This document shows positions 24,407-30,534 of a DNA stretch of 30,534 nt, in pieces. Under the pieces are notes generated by a model, which did no database searches, had not been told where the DNA came from, and was given only the letters and a program-made list of their open reading frames with translations. Source of the stretch: a virus. The stretch is taken from positions 1-30,534 of the IMG/VR virus record IMGVR_UViG_3300021197_001302. One strand, given 5' to 3'. Position numbers and translations under genes: made by a program. Position 1 is the first letter of the stretch; the number at the start of each line of letters is the position of its first letter.

Positions 24407-25084
24407 ATGAGTGGAAACAGATACAAATCATTTAGACTTCGCAACGGTGAGGAGATAGTAGGTGAAGTTGTTGGAGTTACTGGAACTTCAACAAAACTCT
24501 TTCGTCCTGTTCTTATAAAAACTGTAATTATGCCTGATATGGCGACAGGAACAGTCAAGGAGTTTGTTTTATTCAAAGAGTGGCTTCCTTCAATAGAGAA
24601 TGAATTTACTTTACACAAAGATTATATAATGACTCAATATACTCCGAGTGCTAAAGTAATGAAATCGTACTTGGAATACCTCGAAAGACTCGACGTTGCA
24701 CAAGACATAGCAAAAGAACTAATGAATGACCCAGATGCGTTGGAAGATTTCTTACGAACAAAAATCAATGAAGAACTCGGAGAAGATAGTTTGGAAGAAG
24801 AACCAAGCAATCCATCTACCCCTTCAGATGATGTACAAATGAATTTTGTTTTAAACCCCAGAATGTTTATGGAGTTTCTTCATCATGGAATCTTGAGCCT
24901 AAATGATGACGAAGATGGTGAGAACGGAATCGAAATTGACCCCGATGCGTTTATGGAAACGTATGAAGAAATGAAACAGCACGAAGAAGAGTCAAAAGAA
25001 AACCCCCCGCGTCGTGCAAAGAAGAAGCGAGGGGAGTGGGATTATGGAAACCAGTTTGATAACTGGGACCCTAAACCAGATTGA
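24407..25084 (+). CDS. LSm-like domain acidic protein, function unknown
   Basis: 225 aa. The ATG at 24407 follows TAGGAGA. Residues ~8-45, 'SFRLRNGEEIVGEVVGVTGT' then 'KLFRPVLIKTVI', match the Sm1-type pattern (hydrophobic-RNG-x-hydrophobic-x-G-x-hydrophobic). 'FKEWLPSIENEFTLHKDYIM' and a helix follow. I recall similar genes in marine myoviruses, always uncharacterised. The middle and C-terminus are very acidic, ending in a basic patch 'NPPRRAKKKRGEWDYGNQFD'. RNA binding is an inference from the LSm-like segment only. It lies between uvsW and gp55. Confidence 0.6.
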   Translation: MSGNRYKSFRLRNGEEIVGEVVGVTGTSTKLFRPVLIKTVIMPDMATGTVKEFVLFKEWLPSIENEFTLHKDYIMTQYTPSAKVMKSYLEYLERLDVAQDIAKELMNDPDALEDFLRTKINEELGEDSLEEEPSNPSTPSDDVQMNFVLNPRMFMEFLHHGILSLNDDEDGENGIEIDPDAFMETYEEMKQHEEESKENPPRRAKKKRGEWDYGNQFDNWDPKPD

Positions 25085-25178
25085 ATGTCTTTAAGTACTT
25101 ATCTATCTATACCCAACCAAGACACAGATATAGTAACCCAAAGGCTGTAGATGTCAATAGACAAAATTCGCAATTAAC

Positions 25179-25206
25179 TTGATTTTTTTTAAATGTAGTG
25201 TATAGT
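25179..25206 (+). promoter_or_regulatory. Sigma70-like promoter upstream of gp55
   Basis: TTGATT (25179-25184), a 16-base spacer, then TATAGT (25201-25206), inside the longest gap of the window (25085-25230). It matches the bacterial -35/-10 consensus at 4/6 and 5/6. The rest of the gap shows no ORF or convincing hairpin. It would let host polymerase transcribe gp55 and the following recombination genes before late transcription starts. Confidence 0.5.
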
Positions 25207-25216
25207 ATATACAAAG

Positions 25217-25225
25217 AAGGAGGTG
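25217..25225 (+). promoter_or_regulatory. Ribosome binding site fixing the gp55 start
   Basis: AAGGAGGTG, a near-perfect Shine-Dalgarno, 5 bases before GTG at 25231. It excludes the upstream in-frame GTG at 25198, which lies on the promoter, and the ATG at 25229, which is followed at once by TGA. Confidence 0.75.
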
Positions 25226-25230
25226 TCCAT

Positions 25231-25776
25231 GTGAGCAAGAAAAAAACACCAGCAAACCACTATGTGGATAACAGTAAATTTTTTGAAGAGATGTGTCTTT
25301 GGAAAGAAAAGGTTGTTGAAGCAAATGAAACAGGTGACCCTCGACCGCCTGTGAATGAATACATCGGAGAGTGTTTCATGAAAATTGCAGAACACCTTTC
25401 CCATAAGCCCAACTTTATCAATTATGATTATAGAGAAGAAATGGTCGGAGATGGCATAGAAAACTGCCTAATGTACGCACACAATTTCGACCCAGAAAAG
25501 TCAAAGAATCCATTTTCATATTTCACCCAGATGATATACTATGCGTTCTTGAGAAGAATCCAAAAAGAAAAGAAGCAGATGTATGTCAAGTATAAACTGG
25601 CAGAACAATCTGACCTCTATAGAAACTTTCCAAGATGGGAAGACCAAAGTGATAACTTAGCAAAGCAGTTTAATTTAACCGAAACTGACCTCGATAACTT
25701 CACTCCAAAGTCCAAAAAGAAAAAAAAGAAAGAGGATGGGAGTGAGGGTGCAACCCTTGATGATGTAATGGAATGA
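25231..25776 (+). CDS. gp55: Late transcription sigma factor gp55
   Basis: 181 aa from GTG 25231 (T4 gp55 is 185). Motifs are 'KTPANHYVDNSKFFEEM', 'PPVNEYIGECFMKIAEHLSH', 'DYREEMVGDGIENCLMYAHN' and 'NPFSYFTQMIYYAFLRRIQK', the sigma region 2-like block of gp55. The factor directs host RNA polymerase to TATAAATA late promoters and contacts the sliding clamp through its C-terminal tail (established). Here the tail is a lysine run (~162-167) then acidic 'ATLDDVME', a weak match to a clamp-binding tail. An in-frame A-AAA-AAG heptamer occurs at 25722-25728. gp33, the co-activator, is not in the window. Confidence 0.92.
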   Translation: MSKKKTPANHYVDNSKFFEEMCLWKEKVVEANETGDPRPPVNEYIGECFMKIAEHLSHKPNFINYDYREEMVGDGIENCLMYAHNFDPEKSKNPFSYFTQMIYYAFLRRIQKEKKQMYVKYKLAEQSDLYRNFPRWEDQSDNLAKQFNLTETDLDNFTPKSKKKKKKEDGSEGATLDDVME

Positions 25777-25781
25777 TGTGA

Positions 25782-26825
25782 ATGAAAATACCTATTATTA
25801 ATGATACGCACTTCGGTGCTAGAAATGATTCCCCAGTCTTCATAGACTACTTTTTAGATTTTTTTGAACAAGACTTTTTTCCATACTGTAAAGAAAACAA
25901 CATCACGGATGTAATTCATCTTGGTGATTTTCTTGACAGAAGAAAATATGTCAACTTCAATACTCTGAACCAAGTTAGAACTAGGTTCGTAGAACCTCTT
26001 TCTGCTCAGGGTATTCGTATGCATTGTATTCTCGGCAACCACGACACTTACTTTAAGAACACTAATGAAGTCAATTCTCTTCAAGAGATATTTGATGATA
26101 GGTTCGTGGTATACGATAAACCATCTCTCATAGAGTTTGATGGTGTTTCGTTCACTATGATTCCGTGGATAAACAAAGAGAACTATGAAGAGACTATGGA
26201 CTTTATGAAAAAGAACTCTTCACCAATTCTATGCGGACACTTGGAGTTAAACGGCTATCAAGTTCTACAGGGAGTTATGTTTGAAAATGGAATGAGTGAT
26301 GAGGCTTTAAGAAAGTACGAGATGGTTCTTTCTGGTCATTTCCATATGAAGCAACATAAGAACAATGTGCATTACTTAGGCACTCAGTATCAAATTACCT
26401 TTAGTGATTTGAATGTACCGAAAGGGTTTCATATATTCGATACTTCTGATAGAAGCCTTGAGTTCGTAGAGAACCCAAGAAAGATGTTCTACTCATTGGA
26501 ATATGATGATGAGAAAAACACTTCAGAGGAAATACTAAGCGAAGACCTTTCAAAGTATGCCGGATGCTTCGTGAAAATTTTCGTCAATAACAAAAGTAAA
26601 CCATTTACATTCGATAAGTTTCTTGATAAGATATACGCAGTCCAGCCTTCTAATGTCACTGTCGTTGAAGATGTTGATGATGAACTGGATGATGATGCTG
26701 TAGATTTAGCCAAGGGTACGTTAGAAATCATTTACGAAGAGATTGATTCAATCAAGGAAGTAGATGACCCCGCTCGGCTAAAGAAAATATTTCAAGAACT
26801 GTATATGGAAAGTTTATCACTGTGA
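25782..26825 (+). CDS. gp47: Recombination endonuclease subunit gp47 (Mre11/SbcD-like)
   Basis: 347 aa (T4 gp47 is 339). Metallophosphoesterase motifs are 'INDTHFG' (D8, H10), 'HLGDFLDRR' (D49), 'GNHDTY' (N86, H87), 'CGHLE', and 'SGHFHMKQ'. These ligands bind the two catalytic metals of Mre11-type nucleases. With gp46 it resects DNA ends for recombination-dependent replication and degrades host DNA (established). The ATG at 25782 has only a weak Shine-Dalgarno and follows gp55 by 5 bases. The stop overlaps the next gene by 4 bases. Confidence 0.95.
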   Translation: MKIPIINDTHFGARNDSPVFIDYFLDFFEQDFFPYCKENNITDVIHLGDFLDRRKYVNFNTLNQVRTRFVEPLSAQGIRMHCILGNHDTYFKNTNEVNSLQEIFDDRFVVYDKPSLIEFDGVSFTMIPWINKENYEETMDFMKKNSSPILCGHLELNGYQVLQGVMFENGMSDEALRKYEMVLSGHFHMKQHKNNVHYLGTQYQITFSDLNVPKGFHIFDTSDRSLEFVENPRKMFYSLEYDDEKNTSEEILSEDLSKYAGCFVKIFVNNKSKPFTFDKFLDKIYAVQPSNVTVVEDVDDELDDDAVDLAKGTLEIIYEEIDSIKEVDDPARLKKIFQELYMESLSL

Positions 26826-27373
26826 ATATTTTTGTATTGGACGAGATTCCACAAACCGCCGCTAGGGATATGTGCGATAAGCATGTCGTGAAAATGATTG
26901 TTGAGTCTGCACAAATGTTGTCTACTGCTCATCGCGTTCTCGATGGTGAAATGTATACTGAGTTGTCTGCAAACAATCGACGTATCAAACGCTGGAAATC
27001 TCCACATAATATGTTTGAAGAGATGCTATACAAAGCATCCTTTGTTGGACATCCTTGCACTAAGTGGGTAATGGAAAACAACAAAAACTACTACTGGTTG
27101 GTTGAACATGCATACGAACTATGCAAGGAATATACTCGTCGATATGGTAAAGTACACAAGAGTGAAGATATGATTTCTCTCATTCGGTTTCGTAAACCTG
27201 CGAACATTGCAATCGCAGATTCAATCACCCCCTTTGCACAAGCAATGCCTGATGAGTACAAGAATGAAGATGCGGTGAAAGCATACCGTGCATACTACCT
27301 CGGAGAGAAGACAGCCTTTGCAGAGTGGAACTATTCAGAAACTCCAAGTTGGTACGAGGAGGCGTTAGTTTGA
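26822..27373 (+). CDS. Conserved-looking phage protein inserted between gp47 and gp46
   Basis: 183 aa, GTG start in a GTGA overlap with gp47; its own TGA is overlapped by the TTG of gp46. Motifs are 'MCDKHVVKMIVESAQMLSTA', 'MLYKASFVGHPCTKWVMENN', 'ELCKEYTRRYGKVHKSEDMI' and 'ITPFAQAMPDEYKNEDAVKA', ending 'ETPSWYEEALV'. I recall this pattern (CDKHVVKM...HPC..W...YGK.HK...FAQAMP..YK) as widespread in phages without a proven role. The closing 'PSWY' is faintly like the C-terminus of T4 endonuclease V, too little for homology. Coupling to both subunits suggests a DNA-end or repair role (inference). Confidence 0.75.
   Translation: MNIFVLDEIPQTAARDMCDKHVVKMIVESAQMLSTAHRVLDGEMYTELSANNRRIKRWKSPHNMFEEMLYKASFVGHPCTKWVMENNKNYYWLVEHAYELCKEYTRRYGKVHKSEDMISLIRFRKPANIAIADSITPFAQAMPDEYKNEDAVKAYRAYYLGEKTAFAEWNYSETPSWYEEALV
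27357..27362 (+). promoter_or_regulatory. Ribosome binding site for the gp46 TTG start
   Basis: AGGAGG ends 7 bases before TTG at 27370, whereas the upstream in-frame ATG at 27325 has no comparable site and would add 15 residues encoded inside the previous gene. Confidence 0.7.
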
Positions 27374-29082
27374 TTATATTTAAGAAGTTGAGTTGGAAAA
27401 ACTTTCTCTCTACAGGAAACTATAAAACTACATTAGACCTGATACGACATGGAACTACATTGGTGTCAGGTGAAAATGGAGCAGGTAAGTCAACCATGTT
27501 AGATGCGTTGACTTATTCCCTATTCGGAAAGTCTTTTCGTGGTATCAATATTCCACAACTCGTTAACAGTATCAACGATAAAGACAGTGTTGTAGAGATT
27601 GAGTTTTCGATTGGTAAAGACGATTACAGAATTATCAGAGGTCAGAAGCCTAAGATATTTGAAATCTACAAGAACAAAAAATTGGTTGACCAAGACTCCA
27701 AAGCAAAGGACTACCAAAAGACCCTAGAAGAGAACATTCTCAAGATGTCATACAAAGCATTTTGCCAGATTGTTATTCTTGGTTCTTCTAATTATATTCC
27801 TTTCATGAGACTTTCCGCAAGTGACCGAAGAGCAATCGTAGAAAACCTTCTGGACATTGATATATTCTCTTCGATGAATACTGTGCTTAAATCTAAGGTT
27901 AGCGAAGTAAAAGAAAAAATCAAAGACCTAGACTACCAAGTCGATTTGATGAAGAACAAAATAGAGGCTCAGGAAAAATTTATACGAACAGTAGAGAGTA
28001 AATCTGACAAGACCATTGAGAAATACAATACTGAAATTAAAGAGTCTCGCCAGATGATTGGTGACTTGGATAATGAAATTGACAAGTTGCGTTCAAACAT
28101 AACAGAACTAATGCAACAAACAACAGAGAAGTCTTCCTTAACCAACTCACTCCAGAAAATTCGCAATCTGAATAGTCAAATCGTTAACAAGGTAAAGGGA
28201 CTTGAGGACGATATTTCGTTCTATGAAAATAATGACACATGTCCCACTTGCACACAACCCATTGATGAAAACTTCAAGTCCAGTATTGTTTCTAGTAAAT
28301 CAGAAAAAAAGAAAGAGTGTGAGTCCGGTCTAGAGGAAATCAAAGAGCAATCCAATAATCTAGAAAAAACTATTCAGGGAATAGATGAGGTATTGTCTTC
28401 CATTCGAAAACTAGAGGATGACATTAAGGACAAGAAATCATCACAAAGGTCTGCTAGAAGTTACATGGAAAAAATGCAAGACGAAATTGAACTAGCACAA
28501 ACCGAACGACAGTCGATTAACGAAGAGAGGTCAAAACTAAAAGACCTTGCTTTATCTGGTAAGGATTTGGTCGTGGAACGAATGGAAAGCGTTTCAGAAA
28601 AACAATACTACGACTATGCTAGTATTCTTCTGAAGGATGGTGGAATTAAGTCTAAGATAATCAAGCACTACTTACCAATCATGAACAAACTGATTAACAA
28701 GTATCTTGTTTCTATGGATTTCTTTTGTCAGTTCAATCTCGATGAAAGTTTTGATGAGACTATCAAGAGCCGACACCGAGACGAATTCACATATCAAAGT
28801 TTCAGTGAAGGAGAGCGACTCCGTATTGACCTGTCTCTTCTTCTGGCATGGAGAGAAATTTCCCGATTAAGAAACAGCACCAATTGTAATCTTTTGATTT
28901 TGGATGAGGTGTTTGACTCTAGTCTAGATGCAGTGGGTACAGAGGAGTTTCTTAAACTTCTGAATACATTCGGCAATAAATCAAACATCTTCGTAATCAG
29001 TCACAAGTCTGATTCGATGACAGATAAATTCCAGAACCATATTGTGCTTGAAAAGAAGAATAACTTCAGTAAAATAAAATGA
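27370..29082 (+). CDS. gp46: Recombination endonuclease subunit gp46 (Rad50/SbcC-like ATPase)
   Basis: 570 aa from TTG 27370 (T4 gp46 is 560). The new start puts 'IIFKKLSWKNFLSTGNYKTT' at the N-terminus, as in T4. Walker A is 'GENGAGKST' (34-42). Coiled coils run on both sides of a zinc-hook motif 'CPTC' (C291-C294). The ABC signature is 'FSEGERLRI' (478-486). Walker B is 'LLILDEVFD' (D512, E513). The protein dimerises through the hook and controls the gp47 nuclease. TTG-TGA overlap couples its translation to the preceding gene. Confidence 0.95.
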   Translation: MIIFKKLSWKNFLSTGNYKTTLDLIRHGTTLVSGENGAGKSTMLDALTYSLFGKSFRGINIPQLVNSINDKDSVVEIEFSIGKDDYRIIRGQKPKIFEIYKNKKLVDQDSKAKDYQKTLEENILKMSYKAFCQIVILGSSNYIPFMRLSASDRRAIVENLLDIDIFSSMNTVLKSKVSEVKEKIKDLDYQVDLMKNKIEAQEKFIRTVESKSDKTIEKYNTEIKESRQMIGDLDNEIDKLRSNITELMQQTTEKSSLTNSLQKIRNLNSQIVNKVKGLEDDISFYENNDTCPTCTQPIDENFKSSIVSSKSEKKKECESGLEEIKEQSNNLEKTIQGIDEVLSSIRKLEDDIKDKKSSQRSARSYMEKMQDEIELAQTERQSINEERSKLKDLALSGKDLVVERMESVSEKQYYDYASILLKDGGIKSKIIKHYLPIMNKLINKYLVSMDFFCQFNLDESFDETIKSRHRDEFTYQSFSEGERLRIDLSLLLAWREISRLRNSTNCNLLILDEVFDSSLDAVGTEEFLKLLNTFGNKSNIFVISHKSDSMTDKFQNHIVLEKKNNFSKIK

Positions 29083-30534
29083 TGATAGAAACAAAAACAC
29101 ATTACGAAAAAAACGAATACTTTCTGAACTCTCCGGTGAACGTGTGCTTTGAGGAGTTACTTGAAATGACTCCAACGCAATTCGAAGATTGGGTTGTTGA
29201 TATGCGTAAGACCGTTGTAGACATATGGGATACACATGGAATTCCTCCACGGAGAGGTAAGAACGAAGAAGGTATTGTTGCACAGTTCAATAAAATGTGT
29301 TCATATCCTATACATGAATTTACTCACACTGATGAATTGTCTGATGTTGAAGATGATGTGATTATCAACAAGAGTAGACTTGGTGCAGAAGCAGACCAAT
29401 GGTTTCCAACGATGTACAAAACCAGAATCAACTACACAGAAAAGGATACTGGATATTCAATTTATGATTTGTTTGCTAGTGACAAATATAAAGAGAGAAT
29501 GATGAAGGGTTGCTTCCGTCATTTTCGAAGAGACTCAATGTATATCCATGCTCTTACTTGCTTTAAAAATAAGAAGAAGCCTGCATTAATTGAATGTGGT
29601 GATGCCGCAGAGTATATTCGCACATTTCATGATTATAAAGAACGAATCTTTAAGGGTTATGATTTTATGCTCGAACAGGTTAAGGTTCGTGAAGGAATGA
29701 ATACGGGATACTATCAAGTAGACCAGTCGGACATTCTACAACTGACGAAGGAACAAGTGGTATCCCTGAAGCACGATGGTTTATTGGAATACCGTCATTA
29801 CTCTACCTTTGATATCGATGATATGCCGGATGACATGGTTTATAGTATTCGGTTATACAAGAAGGGTGAACGAATGTTTCCCAAGGGATTTCCTGCATTT
29901 AGAATTGGATATATTCAACCTGCGGTAAACTTCCCCCCAATGACTGCTAAATACTTGTATGAGCGATTCACAGAAGATGTCAAAGACCAAGAAAGAATTG
30001 TCATCTACGACCCGTCTTCGGGATGGGGTGGTCGCATACTTGGTGCTATGTCCTGCCGCGATGATAGGAACATTCATTATGTTGGCACTGACCCCAATAC
30101 TGATAACCACCATAGTGTTGATGGCGGCTCTCGTTACGCTGATTTGGCTAACTTTTATAACACCAAAACTTATCGCGGAAATCCTTTCTTTTCCGAAACA
30201 AACAGTTACGAGATATTTAAGGAAGGCTCAGAAGAAATACAACACCACCCAGACTTCCAAAAGTACAGAGGAGAACTCGACCTCGTATTCACTTCACCAC
30301 CTTATTTCAATAGAGAGGCGTATAGCGAGGACGAAACTCAATCATTCAAAAAGTACGGAACCTCATACGAATCGTGGAGAGATGGATTCTTAAAACCAAC
30401 ACTGGAAACATGCTACAACTGGCTTAAAGATGATAGGTACATGCTCTGGAATATTGCTGACATAAAAATTGGTAAAAACTACCTTCCTCTAGAACAAGAT
30501 TCTATAAATATACTAGAGGAGTTAGGAATGAAAT
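29079..30534 (+). CDS. DNA methyltransferase with SPPY motif and long N-terminal region (3' truncated)
   Basis: Open from ATG 29079 (ATGA overlap with gp46; a second ATG at 29082) to the window end, 485 codons with no stop. The SAM-binding motif is 'DPSSGWGGRILGA' (from D311). A following acidic position is 'YVGTDPN'. The catalytic motif is 'TSPPYFNREAY' (T405-Y415), the (T)SPPY form typical of amino-methyltransferases (N4-cytosine or N6-adenine). Downstream 'YESWRDGFLKPTLETCYNWL' and 'YMLWNIADIKIG' fit the same fold. Residues 1-300, including 'GKNEEGIVAQFNKMC' and 'FRHFRRDSMYIHALTCFKNK', are not recognised and may be target recognition or a separate domain. It likely modifies phage DNA; no restriction partner is visible. 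Confidence 0.85.
   Translation, partial: MMIETKTHYEKNEYFLNSPVNVCFEELLEMTPTQFEDWVVDMRKTVVDIWDTHGIPPRRGKNEEGIVAQFNKMCSYPIHEFTHTDELSDVEDDVIINKSRLGAEADQWFPTMYKTRINYTEKDTGYSIYDLFASDKYKERMMKGCFRHFRRDSMYIHALTCFKNKKKPALIECGDAAEYIRTFHDYKERIFKGYDFMLEQVKVREGMNTGYYQVDQSDILQLTKEQVVSLKHDGLLEYRHYSTFDIDDMPDDMVYSIRLYKKGERMFPKGFPAFRIGYIQPAVNFPPMTAKYLYERFTEDVKDQERIVIYDPSSGWGGRILGAMSCRDDRNIHYVGTDPNTDNHHSVDGGSRYADLANFYNTKTYRGNPFFSETNSYEIFKEGSEEIQHHPDFQKYRGELDLVFTSPPYFNREAYSEDETQSFKKYGTSYESWRDGFLKPTLETCYNWLKDDRYMLWNIADIKIGKNYLPLEQDSINILEELGMK

Noticed and set aside
25198-25230. Upstream GTG start for gp55 at 25198
   Set aside because: It lies within the promoter -10 region and lacks a ribosome binding site; GTG 25231 has AAGGAGGTG at ideal distance.
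27325-27369. Upstream ATG start for gp46
   Set aside because: It would add 15 residues encoded within the previous gene and absent from the family; TTG 27370 has AGGAGG 7 bases upstream and aligns with the T4 gp46 N-terminus.
29959-30393. 144-aa + strand ORF with hydrophobic segments resembling a membrane protein
   Set aside because: It lies in another frame of the DNA methyltransferase, whose motifs (DPSSGWGG, TSPPYF) read through the same bases. It has no ribosome binding site and the hydrophobicity is a frame effect.
30503-30510. TATAAATA near the window end
   Set aside because: It is inside the methyltransferase frame (codons for S-I-N-I) with no visible gene start downstream in the window; a chance match is likelier.
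1-30534. tRNA genes, CRISPR arrays, insertion sequences, introns, integrase
   Set aside because: No cloverleaf, spaced direct repeats, transposase motifs, or interruptions of gp17, gp20, gp23 or gp46 were seen by eye.

Overview
The window is a contiguous piece of a T4-superfamily myovirus genome. All genes lie on the + strand, and they are packed with short gaps or 1-17 base overlaps. The order gp13-gp14-gp15-gp16-gp17-gp18-gp19-gp20-(prohead core)-gp21-gp22-gp23 is the T4 late morphogenesis module. The following uvsY-deaminase-uvsW-gp55-gp47-gp46 run is the arrangement I associate with marine and cyanophage-type T4-like phages rather than T4 itself. The host cannot be read from the sequence; AT-rich codon use and the gene order suggest a marine bacterium (inference).

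Region 1 (1-7318) holds receptor and fibre genes. These are a 5'-truncated fibre protein, an 802-aa fibre with an internal tail-collar domain and an HxH motif, a 758-aa probable beta-helix protein, and two small unassigned proteins. The position matches gp9-gp12-wac of T4, but the proteins are mosaic and lineage specific.

Region 2 (7329-20940) holds neck, terminase, tail tube and sheath, portal, prohead core, protease, scaffold and major capsid genes. T4-type late promoter boxes (TATAAATA, with a TATACATA variant) precede several units. A UUCG-loop hairpin separates gp18 from gp19, and a strong intrinsic terminator follows gp23.

Region 3 (20940-22392) begins with two tiny, similar Lys/Gly-rich disordered proteins, one of only 57 aa. 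A second tail-tube-fold protein and UvsY follow.

Region 4 (22382-30534) is replication, recombination and expression: a dCMP-deaminase-type enzyme, UvsW helicase, an LSm-like acidic protein, the late sigma factor gp55 with its own sigma70-like promoter, the gp47/gp46 (Mre11/Rad50-like) nuclease with an uncharacterised gene translationally coupled between the subunits, and a large DNA methyltransferase cut by the window end.

Together, gp55 would direct late transcription from the TATAAATA boxes of regions 1-3. UvsY, UvsW and gp46/47 would drive the recombination-dependent replication that feeds the gp16/gp17 packaging motor. No tRNA, CRISPR array, insertion sequence, integrase or intron was seen. 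No gene-free stretch exceeds about 150 bases.
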